NCBI GenBank assembly: GCA_009692605.1
Contig: SHYV01000011.1
Coordinates: 1 to 36,487, forward strand
DNA from: Myxococcales bacterium
Lineage (GTDB): Bacteria; Myxococcota_A; UBA796; SXON01
DNA length: 36,487 bases
Reading direction: 5' to 3'
Shown: piece by piece, positions 19,488 through 28,550 of the stretch
How positions within the stretch are numbered: position 1 is the stretch's first letter
How the letters are laid out: every line of letters begins with the position of its first letter
Notes under the pieces: generated by a model
Told to the model about the DNA's origin: nothing
Database searches by the model: none
The model's input: only the letters and a program-made list of their open reading frames with translations
Position numbers and translations under genes: made by a program

Positions 19488-19949
19488 CTACGCCTGCGCC
19501 CGGTCCGGGCAGCTCTCACCCAGAGTGCACCGGGCGTAGATCTCGTGCCGATGGTGCACCGGGCGAAGGTGGCGCGCCGCACACACCTCGGCCTGCCGCG
19601 CCTCGATCGTGGGATCCTCAAACTCGAAGATCCGGCTGCAATCCAGGCAGATCAAGTGATCGTGGTGATCATCACCGGTGTGGGGCTCGTACCGGGTCTG
19701 GCCGCCCTGAAACTTCCGCTCATGCGCGACCCCTGCCTCGACGAACAGCTTCATCGACCGGTACACGGTCGCGTACCCGACGCCGGGGAGGCGAACCTGC
19801 ACCTGAACCAGCAGCTCATCGATGCTCGCGTGCCCTCCAAGCGCGTAGAACACCTCAAGCACTTCATCGCGTTGCCGCGTATGCTTCAGCCCGTGCTCGC
19901 GCATGTGGGTGACAAGGCGAGCCTGCGCTTCAACGACGGAGTGGTTCAT
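19488..19949 (-). CDS. Fur family metal-dependent transcriptional regulator
   Basis: HGLKHTRQRDEVLEVFYALGGHASIDELL, GVGYATVYRSMKLFVEAGV, HHDHLICLDCSRIFEFED. Confidence 0.92.
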   Translation of the reverse strand: MNHSVVEAQARLVTHMREHGLKHTRQRDEVLEVFYALGGHASIDELLVQVQVRLPGVGYATVYRSMKLFVEAGVAHERKFQGGQTRYEPHTGDDHHDHLICLDCSRIFEFEDPTIEARQAEVCAARHLRPVHHRHEIYARCTLGESCPDRAQA

Positions 19950-20827
19950 GGCCCGTCCCCGGTATCCCGCGCCGCAGGCCGCGGTTGGTTCTGCACAGCC
20001 TCCCGAAGAGTGAGGAGTCTATGTGCAAAAGCGGTAAATCCGACGCCGCCTCGTTCTTCACAGCGGTAGCGTGGCCAGTGAGGGATTCGGTCGAGGAAGT
20101 GATCGACGTTGGCGACGCCCACGGAGAGCGGGAAATGGCTGAACATCGGCGCGTCGTTCGCTGAGTCACCCACAAATGCCCAGCGGGCCGGGTCGGATGG
20201 CAATCCGAGCTCCGCCACCAGACGTCCAAACCCAGAGAGCTTGTTGAAATCGCCGAACCACCCGTTCACGTGGATGGAGCTGACCTTGCATGTGGCGCCG
20301 ATCTCAGTGAAGGCATCGACGATCGCGTCGACAGCCGGTCGGGGGAGCGGCGGCACGTCCTCGCAGAAGTCGATCGCGAGATCGAGCACCCGGTAGCCCT
20401 GGTCGCTCGCCAACGCGGTCCCGGGCACCGCGGCGAGGATCCGCCCGGCGGCGGCGTCAAGGGTCGCCCGATTCTTCTCCCGCTCCGCAGCGGGCTGCCA
20501 GAAGCCGCGGCGGAGGCGCAGCGCACCGTCGGCTCCGCCGGTTCCACCGCGTTCGGGGGCACCCATCCAGAACCAGAGCCCTCCGTTCTCCCCGACGACC
20601 CCCGACACCGGCCACTGCCGGGCGATCATGTCACACCAGCCGGCCGGCCGGCCGGTCACCGGGATCACCGCGAGCCCAGCGCGCTGGAGCTCCTCGAGCG
20701 CCAAGAAGGCCTCAGGAACCAGCCGACCGTCCAGAGTGAGCGTGTCGTCGATGTCACAGAGCACGCCGATGAGGGGGGCGACCGCCGCTCGGCCCAGCTC
20801 CTCCAAGGGGCGCAGCCGCGCGCTCAC
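19946..20827 (-). CDS. HAD-superfamily IIB hydrolase (sugar/phosphoglycerate phosphatase-like)
   Basis: IGVLCDIDDTLTLDG, PVTGRPAGW, GENGG, NKLSGFGRL, FVGDSANDAPMF. GTG 20827 overlaps upstream stop (GTGA); stop overlaps fur ATG. Confidence 0.85.
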   Translation of the reverse strand: MSARLRPLEELGRAAVAPLIGVLCDIDDTLTLDGRLVPEAFLALEELQRAGLAVIPVTGRPAGWCDMIARQWPVSGVVGENGGLWFWMGAPERGGTGGADGALRLRRGFWQPAAEREKNRATLDAAAGRILAAVPGTALASDQGYRVLDLAIDFCEDVPPLPRPAVDAIVDAFTEIGATCKVSSIHVNGWFGDFNKLSGFGRLVAELGLPSDPARWAFVGDSANDAPMFSHFPLSVGVANVDHFLDRIPHWPRYRCEERGGVGFTAFAHRLLTLREAVQNQPRPAARDTGDGP

Positions 20828-21720
20828 CGTCCCCCCACGGACAGACCATCTCGCAGGTGGCGCAGCTTGCGGCGAATCGCGATGTTGGCCGCGATGGGTC
20901 CACCCGGGAGCCACAGCGGGCGGGCGGGCACCTCCCCACGCGCATGGTCGTTGAGCTGAAACCACGGCAGCGTGCCCCTTGAAGCGGCATCGTGCGCGGC
21001 GTGCGCCATGCGCATCGCGTGGCGCACCTCGGCGGGCTGGGCGTGATCGGGGAGCGCTTGCAGCCGGATGTACGGGCACGAGAGCCCTGCCATCTGGCGA
21101 ACCGCCTCTCGGGGGTTCCAGTACGCGTCGTCTGACAGCGAGTGACCCGCAGCGGGGACCAGAAGCGAGCCGCCGGCCGTGATGATCTCCCGATCGCAAG
21201 GCCCCTCCCAGTCGACAACGAACGCCAGCCCAAGCTCCGGCCAGCGCGATGCGGCGCCCACCGCAGCCGCCACGCCGAGCGACAAGGACAGCAGGCCGAC
21301 CTGCGAGCAGGAGCCCTGCAGCGCGCGCACCCCCACCCGGACGTCATCCTGATGCTCGGGACCACCAAAATCCTCCTCGCCCCAGCTCAGGCCCCTGCCC
21401 GCTGGGTCGTACACCAGCACGGTGTAGCCGGCGCCGGCGAGCTCACCCGCGTTCACGACCGCCCCGTAGCCCTGCACCTCACGCAGGCCTTGATGAATCC
21501 CCGGGCTCACGACCAGCCCGGGCTGGGCAGGAGCACCGTCGATGCGGACGATCTGCGCCGCGATCTCATACCCGGCGCTCGACGTGAGCGTCAGCTCCTG
21601 CACGCGCAACTGGGGCGCGTGCCTCGCCCGATTCGCCCGCCGGGCCACGGATTGGAGGCGCCACTCGGCGGCACGGCGGAGGTCCGAAGGATCCATGCGC
21701 CTGGCTATCCGGTCGGTCAC
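20824..21720 (-). CDS. Alpha/beta-hydrolase-like protein
   Basis: PGLVVSPGIHQGLREVQGYGAVVNAGELAGAGYTVLVYDPAGRGLSWGEEDFGG ... VGLLSLSLGVAAAVGAA; 4-nt overlaps on both sides. Confidence 0.75.
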   Translation of the reverse strand: MTDRIARRMDPSDLRRAAEWRLQSVARRANRARHAPQLRVQELTLTSSAGYEIAAQIVRIDGAPAQPGLVVSPGIHQGLREVQGYGAVVNAGELAGAGYTVLVYDPAGRGLSWGEEDFGGPEHQDDVRVGVRALQGSCSQVGLLSLSLGVAAAVGAASRWPELGLAFVVDWEGPCDREIITAGGSLLVPAAGHSLSDDAYWNPREAVRQMAGLSCPYIRLQALPDHAQPAEVRHAMRMAHAAHDAASRGTLPWFQLNDHARGEVPARPLWLPGGPIAANIAIRRKLRHLRDGLSVGGR

Positions 21721-23192
21721 CTCCAGACCCGCACGACCCGCCAGCCCCCCGCAGGGACATCGAGCGCATCGCGCACCGGACCACCGGTGGTCAGGTCCTG
21801 GCCGTCAAGCCCGACGATCTGGACCGCGCGGTCGGTGAGCGAGACGCTCCCCGCGACGAGCAGGTCCCCCGTGCGGAAGACCATCACATCCTCAAACCCG
21901 CTGGACAGCACGGTCGCGAGCGAGTCACCCCACGCGGCGCGCACCTCCGCGAGCCAACGCACGAGCGTGAGCATGCTCGTAGGGTCCTCGGCCTCGTCGT
22001 CTACGTTCCACCCGACCTTGCACGCGGGATCGGGCTCAAACCAAGGCTCGCCGGTCGAGAACCCGCAGTTCCAGCCGTCCGTCCATGGCATCGGGGCGCG
22101 CCAGGGTGAGTCTACGGGGAGCGTGGTCGCATCACGCAGATCGAGCTCCTCGCCGTAGTAGAGCGTTGGCTGGCCGGGGCCCAAGAGGTGGAGCACGGTC
22201 AGCGTCCGGCGAACGCCGGCGTCCGATACGCGGCTCGCGAGGCGAGACCCGTCATAGTCCGCGAGGAAGGGCCGGGTGAGCACGACCTCCGGCCCCCAGT
22301 CAAGCAGCACATCGTGGACCCAGCCGAGCTCCCGATCGCGCACCGCCGCGTCAACCGCCATCGCGCGCGGCAGGTCGGCGACCGGACCGACAGCCATCCA
22401 GCGCCTCAGCGCCTCCACGACCAGCTCATCCGGCGAGACCGACGCAGTGACCCCCGGTCGCATCCCGTCAAGCTCACCGAGCGTGGCCGTCGCGACCTCC
22501 ACGCCATCCCGGGCCCCGTCCGCAAAGAACGGCCTGAACACCACGCCATCCAGCCCGGCGTCGAGCAGCGTGCGCGCTTCGGCCGCCACATCCCCAGCGA
22601 GCCCGACGTGATCCCAGTCGAGATCCGGCCGGCCGCACCCGCCCGAAGCGTAGTATTGGCGCATGTCCCCGGTCGGGCACCACCCCGGTCCTCCAAGGAC
22701 ACCAAGCTCTATGCGTCCCTCTCCGTGCAGGGCTTCCTGGAACCAACGGTGGCTGCGACCGATCGCCCCCATCGGCAGCTGCACCTCCAGCGAGATCCCG
22801 AGCGCGTGGAGATCCGCCGCCAGCATCGCGAGGTCCGCGGCCGACCCGAGCAGCGGGTCCACCCCCGGACCGACCGGCACCGTCCGCCCCGCATCCCAGC
22901 CCGGCTGGACCGGCGTGAACTGCACCGTGCGCACCCCAAGGCTCCGGATGTGCTCGACATGCGCGCGAACCCCTTGGAGGTCCCCGACGCCGTCCGCGTC
23001 GCTGTCCGCGAACGCAGCCACCGAGAGGACGTATACGAAGTCCGGCGGGGACCGCGGCTCAAGCAGCGTGTGGTTCGAACCGATGGGCGCGGACGTGCAT
23101 GCGGCCCCCAGTAAGAGCCCCAGAAGTGCCCGCGGAAGTGCCCGCGGAAGTGGACCCTGAAGCAGGGGAGCGGCGAGTACGGTGGTGTGCAT
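21717..23192 (-). CDS. GH13 alpha-amylase-like lipoprotein, catalytic residues apparently lost
   Basis: Lipobox LGAAC; VYVLSVAAFADSDADGVGDLQGVRAHVEHIRSLGVRTVQFTPV (GH13 start), LYYGEELDLRDA. ATG 23192. Confidence 0.82.
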   Translation of the reverse strand: MHTTVLAAPLLQGPLPRALPRALLGLLLGAACTSAPIGSNHTLLEPRSPPDFVYVLSVAAFADSDADGVGDLQGVRAHVEHIRSLGVRTVQFTPVQPGWDAGRTVPVGPGVDPLLGSAADLAMLAADLHALGISLEVQLPMGAIGRSHRWFQEALHGEGRIELGVLGGPGWCPTGDMRQYYASGGCGRPDLDWDHVGLAGDVAAEARTLLDAGLDGVVFRPFFADGARDGVEVATATLGELDGMRPGVTASVSPDELVVEALRRWMAVGPVADLPRAMAVDAAVRDRELGWVHDVLLDWGPEVVLTRPFLADYDGSRLASRVSDAGVRRTLTVLHLLGPGQPTLYYGEELDLRDATTLPVDSPWRAPMPWTDGWNCGFSTGEPWFEPDPACKVGWNVDDEAEDPTSMLTLVRWLAEVRAAWGDSLATVLSSGFEDVMVFRTGDLLVAGSVSLTDRAVQIVGLDGQDLTTGGPVRDALDVPAGGWRVVRVWR

Positions 23193-23373
23193 GCCGCCGC
23201 GCTCCGCAACCGCCGTGCCCCGGTCCGCAGATAGGAGAACGCCGATTTTCGCTCGCCCGACCTGACCGCTATCCGTCATGCCTGACGGACTTTCGTCGCT
23301 CGCCCGTCGGCAAGGGGGGCAGCGCGCCGAGGCGGAGATTTCGGATTAGTCCCCGCGCTCCCCGGAGTTCACC

Positions 23374-24408
23374 ATGGATCGACGTTCCTTCATGCACCGC
23401 ACCGTTCAGGTTGGGTGTGCCGCTCTGGCGCTTGCCCTCGCCGTCGTTCCGGCGGCAGAGGCCACCGCGCTGTACACGCTGAAGATCGCGTCGGTCGCAC
23501 CGGAAGGGACCCCCTGGGCGAGCGGGGTGACCGAGTTCAAGGCCGCGATCGAGGCCTCCAGCGGCGGGCGGATCGCCGTGCGGCCGTTTCTGGGCGGTGT
23601 GCTCGGGGACGAGAACGAGACCGTTCAAGCCTGCCAACGTGGTCAAATCCAGGGCGTGGGCGCCTCCACCGGCGCTGTCGCGAGCATCGTGCCGGAGCTG
23701 AACGTCCTTGAGCTGCCGTTCTTGTTCAAGACGGCCGAAGAGGCCGACTACGTGCTCGACACCGTGATCCTCGCCTCCGTCGAGAAGTCGTTCAAGGACC
23801 GGGGGCTCGTGCTTGGTTTCTGGAGCGAAAACGGGTACCGCTCGTTCGGCACCGGCTACGGCATCATCAAATCGCCCGCCGACCTCAAGGGCCATAAGCT
23901 GCGCTCGCAGGAGAGCCCGGTCCATCTGGAGATGTACAAGCAGTTCGGCGCCTCGCCCGTTCCGATCCCGACCACCGAGGTCCTGACCTCGCTGCAGACC
24001 GGCGTCATCGACGGCTACGACAACACCGTGCTCTACGCGACAGCGGCGCAGTGGACCAGCGCGACCCGCTACTACACGCTCACCAACCACATCTACCAGC
24101 CCGCCGCCATCGTCTTCAACAAGGCCTTTTTCGACACGCTGCCCGCCGACCTGCAGACCCAGGTGCTGGGAACCCGAAAGGGGCTCATGCAGAAGATGAG
24201 GAAGGAGATCCGGGCGATGCAGCCGTTCCTCCTCGAAAACCTCAAGGCGATGCACATCACGGTCTACCAGCCGACCGCCGCAGAGCTGGCCACGTTCGAG
24301 GCACCGGCGAAGATCGCCCGGGACAACTACATGGCCAAGGCGAGCGCAGGCGAAAAGGCGCTTTACAGCCAGATTCAGGCCGGGATCGCGGCGTACAGGA
24401 AGCGTTAG
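23374..24408 (+). CDS. TRAP transporter solute-binding protein (DctP family), Tat-like signal
   Basis: DRRSFMHR twin-arginine leader; LKIASVAPEGTPWASGVTEFKAAIEASSGGRIAVRPFLGGVLGDENE, LKGHKLRSQES, EVLTSLQTGVIDGYDNT. Confidence 0.9.
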   Translation: MDRRSFMHRTVQVGCAALALALAVVPAAEATALYTLKIASVAPEGTPWASGVTEFKAAIEASSGGRIAVRPFLGGVLGDENETVQACQRGQIQGVGASTGAVASIVPELNVLELPFLFKTAEEADYVLDTVILASVEKSFKDRGLVLGFWSENGYRSFGTGYGIIKSPADLKGHKLRSQESPVHLEMYKQFGASPVPIPTTEVLTSLQTGVIDGYDNTVLYATAAQWTSATRYYTLTNHIYQPAAIVFNKAFFDTLPADLQTQVLGTRKGLMQKMRKEIRAMQPFLLENLKAMHITVYQPTAAELATFEAPAKIARDNYMAKASAGEKALYSQIQAGIAAYRKR

Positions 24409-24411
24409 AGA

Positions 24412-24846
24412 TCAGCGACGCATCACGACCGCGTCGCCTCCATCCGGGTAGTACCGCTTCCGGCGTCCCACGTCGATGAACCCCTCCCCAGCGTACAGGC
24501 CGATGGCCGCTGCATTGTCGGCGCGCACCTCCAGCCACGCGGTCTCGGTCCCCGGCGTATCGAGCAGCCGACGCAGCAGATGTCGGCCCACCCCAACCCG
24601 GCGAGCAGCCGGTACAGTCCCGATGTGCAGCACGTGTAGCTCCCCGACCACCTGCCACCCGAACGCGAAGCCCTGAAGCTCCCGGAGGCCCCGGTCTGGG
24701 CCGATCGACAGCCACTGCACACCGCCGGGGCGCTCGAATTCCTCGCGCACCATCGAGGGCGTCCACGCATGCTCGCCGAAGCATTCGATCTCTGCCTGGA
24801 TGAGCATCGGGATGTCCGCCGTCCCCGCCTCGCGGAGCCCGATCAC
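24412..24846 (-). CDS. GNAT N-acetyltransferase (RimI-like)
   Basis: GTG 24846 (GTGA overlap). LHIGTVPAARRVGVGRHLLRRLLD, WLEVRADNAAAIGLYAGEGFIDVGRRKRYYPDGGDAVVM. Confidence 0.85.
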   Translation of the reverse strand: MIGLREAGTADIPMLIQAEIECFGEHAWTPSMVREEFERPGGVQWLSIGPDRGLRELQGFAFGWQVVGELHVLHIGTVPAARRVGVGRHLLRRLLDTPGTETAWLEVRADNAAAIGLYAGEGFIDVGRRKRYYPDGGDAVVMRR

Positions 24847-25340
24847 GGCGCCCTCCGCACCAGCACGCGCTGCCGAACCTCGGCCATCCAGGACGTGTAG
24901 ACCGGGACGAACGCCGCGCTGTCCACCGGCGCCTCGGCGCTCCCCGCCACGCGCCGGATGTACCGATCCACGACCATCCGGCTGTACAAAAAGCCCCGCA
25001 GCGCCTCCCCATCCATGCCCCAGCGCTCCAGGAATGCCTCGAACTCCTCGGGCCGCGACCAGGTCGCCCGCACCTTCATCCAACGCGCCTCCACTTCGTC
25101 GGCGGTTGGGCGGTACACCACCGTGTCCCCCGCGAGCGCTCGCACGACTGTCATGTCCACCAGCCGCTGCTCCCGGGAGTACTCCGGGACCTCCAGCGCG
25201 AGGATGGGGCTCACGTCATGCTCGTCCAGGTCAAGCTCGAAGGCCAGATCGCCGGCGGTGACAATGCGCTCCCCGACCGCGTACAGCAGCCGGTCCACAG
25301 GCTCGGCGTTCGAAGAAAGGACAAGCAGCAACAACAGCAC
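24843..25340 (-). CDS. SurA N-terminal-like secreted chaperone domain protein (no PPIase domain seen)
   Basis: MLLLLLVLSSNAEPVDRLLYAVGERIVTAGDLAFELDLDEHD ... REQRLVDMTVVRALA pattern. Confidence 0.65.
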   Translation of the reverse strand: MLLLLLVLSSNAEPVDRLLYAVGERIVTAGDLAFELDLDEHDVSPILALEVPEYSREQRLVDMTVVRALAGDTVVYRPTADEVEARWMKVRATWSRPEEFEAFLERWGMDGEALRGFLYSRMVVDRYIRRVAGSAEAPVDSAAFVPVYTSWMAEVRQRVLVRRAP

Positions 25341-25408
25341 GGTCGCTCGTTAACGCCACGTCGGATAGGGAGCCGCGAGCCCAGCATTATGGGGCAGGAC
25401 AAATCTCG

Positions 25409-26377
25409 ATGGTCGAAGCGATCGCAGTCTCCAAGTCCTTCGGCCCGACCGTCGCGCTTGCCGACGTGTCGTTCTCGGTGGGCGTGGGGGAGATCGTCGG
25501 CTTCCTGGGCCCGAATGGCGCGGGCAAGACGACCACGATGCGCATCCTGACAGGCTTCCTGCCAGCGAGCGGTGGTGAGGCGAGGATCGCCGGGTTTGAC
25601 GTCTTCGAGCACCCGATGGAGGTCAAGCGCCGTGTTGGCTACCTGCCGGAGTCGCCGCCGCTGTACCCCGAGCTCACGGTCGGGGAGTACCTCCACTTCG
25701 TCGGTGAGCTGAGGGGGCTCAGCGGACGCGCCTGCACGCTCCGGATCGGCGCGGTCATGGAGCAGACCGGGCTGAAGGGGTGGGAGGGCCGAGTCCTCGG
25801 ATCGCTGTCGAAGGGCTACCGGCAGCGCGTAGGGCTCGCACAGGCTCTGATCCACGACCCTCCGGTGCTGATCCTCGATGAGCCAACCAGCGGCCTCGAT
25901 CCCACCCAGATGGTCGGCATCCGCGCGCTGATCCGCGATCTGGCCACGACCCACACCGTAATCCTGTCGACGCATGTCCTGTCCGAAGTCGAGGCGCTCT
26001 GCCCGCGCGCGGTCGTGATCGGCCGCGGCCGGGTGTTGGCGCAGGGCACGCTCGCCGAGCTCAAGGCGAAGGCGAAGCGCGGCACATGGACGCTGATCGA
26101 GGTGCAGGGCATCGGCGCGGCCGCCCTCGCAGAGGCCGAAGGCGTGGATCAGGTCGAGCCGATCCCGCAGTCGCTGGAGAGCGATGGGTGGGCAAGCTAC
26201 CGGGTGACGAGCCGCGGGGACGTCCGGGAGGCGCTGATCCGCCGCGTACAGGAGGCGAAGGGCAGGGTTCGGGCCGTCGAGGCCAGGCAGCCCGCCCTCG
26301 AAGAGGCGTTCGTCGACATCGTGGGCGAGGAAGGGGTCACACAGGGGCGCGCAGCTACAGCAGGGCCCGTCGCGTGA
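25409..26377 (+). CDS. ABC transporter ATP-binding protein (GldA-like)
   Basis: Walker A GPNGAGKTTTM, signature LSKGYRQRVGLAQAL, Walker B VLILDEPTSGLDP. Confidence 0.95.
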   Translation: MVEAIAVSKSFGPTVALADVSFSVGVGEIVGFLGPNGAGKTTTMRILTGFLPASGGEARIAGFDVFEHPMEVKRRVGYLPESPPLYPELTVGEYLHFVGELRGLSGRACTLRIGAVMEQTGLKGWEGRVLGSLSKGYRQRVGLAQALIHDPPVLILDEPTSGLDPTQMVGIRALIRDLATTHTVILSTHVLSEVEALCPRAVVIGRGRVLAQGTLAELKAKAKRGTWTLIEVQGIGAAALAEAEGVDQVEPIPQSLESDGWASYRVTSRGDVREALIRRVQEAKGRVRAVEARQPALEEAFVDIVGEEGVTQGRAATAGPVA

Positions 26378-27087
26378 TCCGGAGCACTTGGACCATCTGG
26401 AAGAAGGAGATGAGGTGCTACCTCGTCAGCCCGCTCGCCTACGTCTTCTTGGCGGCGTTCCTGTTTCTCTCGGGGCTCTTCTTCTACCTCGGCATCACGC
26501 TGACCGGCGAGGCCTCCCTGCGGGTGCTGCTCGCCAACCTCGCGGTCACCCAACTGTTCGTACTGCCGATGTTGACCATGCGTCACTTCGCGGAAGAGCG
26601 CCGGCAGGGCACGCTTGAGCTCTTGTTCACCGCGCCGGTGCCGTTGGCCGCGATCGTGATCGGCAAGTGGCTCTCGTCGGTCACACTGTGTGTGTTGATG
26701 TTCGTCGGGACCGCGGTGTTTCCAGCGATCCTCGCCTACTACGGCGACCCGGACTGGGGCGTCATGGCGACGAACTACCTGGGGCTGCTCGCGGTAGCGT
26801 GCGGATTCTGCGCCACCGGGCTTTTTGCGTCCTCGCTCACCGACGATCAGGTCGCAGCCGGCCTTCTGGGGATCGTGCTGCTCCTGCCGTTCTGGCTCGT
26901 GCACCAGATCGAAGCGCTGGTATCGGATGAGTGGGCGGAGTCGATCCGGAAGTTCGGCGTGCTGGTGCACCTCGATTCGTTTCAGCGCGGCGTGCTGGAT
27001 TCGGCCGACGTGCTCTACTTCGTGGCGTTTACATTTGTCTTCTTGTTCCTGACGTTTCGTTCGCTCGAGTCCCGCCGATGGCGTTGA
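26374..27087 (+). CDS. ABC transporter permease (GldF-like)
   Basis: GTG 26374 in GTGA overlap; KKEMRCYLVSPLAYVFLAAFLFLSGLFFYL, MRHFAEERRQGTLELLFTAPV, 6 TM pattern. Confidence 0.9.
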   Translation: MIRSTWTIWKKEMRCYLVSPLAYVFLAAFLFLSGLFFYLGITLTGEASLRVLLANLAVTQLFVLPMLTMRHFAEERRQGTLELLFTAPVPLAAIVIGKWLSSVTLCVLMFVGTAVFPAILAYYGDPDWGVMATNYLGLLAVACGFCATGLFASSLTDDQVAAGLLGIVLLLPFWLVHQIEALVSDEWAESIRKFGVLVHLDSFQRGVLDSADVLYFVAFTFVFLFLTFRSLESRRWR

Positions 27088-28550
27088 ACCCTATGAACCG
27101 GGCCCAGCAGCGCCGCCTCGCGTTCGGGTCCAACGCATCGCTTGTCACGGTGCTCGTGGTGGCAGCCGTCATGATGACATGGTTGATCGCCGATAAGTAC
27201 CGAGTGCGATTGGATCTCTCGGCAGACCAGGGGAGCACCCTGCTCGCGGACACACGCAACAAGCTGCGGCTGTTCGACCGGGAGGACACGCCGGTGACCG
27301 TGACCGCCTTCTCCGCGCAGCGGGGAAAGCAGGACTCGATGTTCAAGGACCGCGAGCTCTCCGACCTGATGGAGGAGATCGACTACGCCTCACCGAGCGT
27401 GACCACCCGCTTCGTCGACTTCGACCGGGATCGGCTCACCGCCGAGGCCCTCGGGGTCACCGACTACGGCGCAGTGGTCATCCAACGTGGGGAGCGTCGT
27501 GTAGACCTGTCGGATCGGGAGCTGTTCAGGCGCGTCGGCAAGGGCCCCGACAAGCACCTCGACTTTCTCGGAGAGTCCGCGATAAACCGTGGGTTCTCCC
27601 AGATTCTTTCGGACACTCGCAAGACGGTCTACACGCTCGTCGGCCACGGCGAGATGAGCCCCGATAGCCACGACCCCGGTGGGCTCGCCGATCTGGCCGC
27701 CGCGCTCGATCAGGAGCATTACGAACTGAAGCCGCTCGATCTGGTGCGTGGACGCCGAGAAGGCGAGGCCCCTCGCGTGCCCGAAGATGCCGTCGGGCTG
27801 CTCATCATACACCCCACCGTCGCGATCCCGGCGTTGGAGGAGGACCTGATCATCTCGTGGTTCTCGACCGGGGGCGCCCTGATGTTCGCGGTGGAGCCGG
27901 ACGGCCTTTCGCCCGATTTGCTCGGCCGATTCGGAGTCGCCGTTCCCTCCGGCTACGTGCTGGACAAGCTCATGTTGTACCCCTTCCCGGATCGCCCGGT
28001 CCCCCGGTACAAGAACCACCCTGTCACGCAGACCCTCGCCGATGATGAGCTGGTGACCGTCGTCAGCCGCGCCGCCCCGGTGCAGGCGAGCGTGCCGGCG
28101 ATCCCGGGCGTGCGCAGCTCCACCCTGCTGGAGACCAGCCGGGATGGCTGGATCGAGCGCGGAGGCCCGAGCGAGGACGGTCAGGCGCGGTATCAGGCCG
28201 ACCAAGACGGCACGGGGCCGGTGGCGATGGCGTTGGCGCTGGAGGTGACGGCCGAGAGCGGGTTGGTGAAGAAGAAGCCGGGCCGGGTGGTGGTGCTCGG
28301 GGACGCCGATCTGGTCAGCAACGCGGTGCTCAACGAGGGGCCGGGCAACCAGAGCTTCGCGGTCAACAGCGTGCGATGGATGCTCGGGGACGAAGCCCGG
28401 ATCTCGGTGATCGGCAAGCCGAGCGCAGTACGACGGCTCACCCTGACCGAAGAAGACCGGGACCGGATCCGATGGCTGGCGATGGGCATCGCCCCGCTAC
28501 TGGTCGGCCTCGCGGCGGGTGGGGTCTGGGCCTCGCGGAGGGGAAGATGA
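27078..28550 (+). CDS. GldG-like ABC-type uncharacterised transport system auxiliary protein
   Basis: N-terminal TM; LSADQGSTLLADTRNKLRLFDREDTPVTVTAF; VYTLVGHGEMS; C-terminal TM. Alternative start 27093. Confidence 0.85.
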   Translation: MALNPMNRAQQRRLAFGSNASLVTVLVVAAVMMTWLIADKYRVRLDLSADQGSTLLADTRNKLRLFDREDTPVTVTAFSAQRGKQDSMFKDRELSDLMEEIDYASPSVTTRFVDFDRDRLTAEALGVTDYGAVVIQRGERRVDLSDRELFRRVGKGPDKHLDFLGESAINRGFSQILSDTRKTVYTLVGHGEMSPDSHDPGGLADLAAALDQEHYELKPLDLVRGRREGEAPRVPEDAVGLLIIHPTVAIPALEEDLIISWFSTGGALMFAVEPDGLSPDLLGRFGVAVPSGYVLDKLMLYPFPDRPVPRYKNHPVTQTLADDELVTVVSRAAPVQASVPAIPGVRSSTLLETSRDGWIERGGPSEDGQARYQADQDGTGPVAMALALEVTAESGLVKKKPGRVVVLGDADLVSNAVLNEGPGNQSFAVNSVRWMLGDEARISVIGKPSAVRRLTLTEEDRDRIRWLAMGIAPLLVGLAAGGVWASRRGR

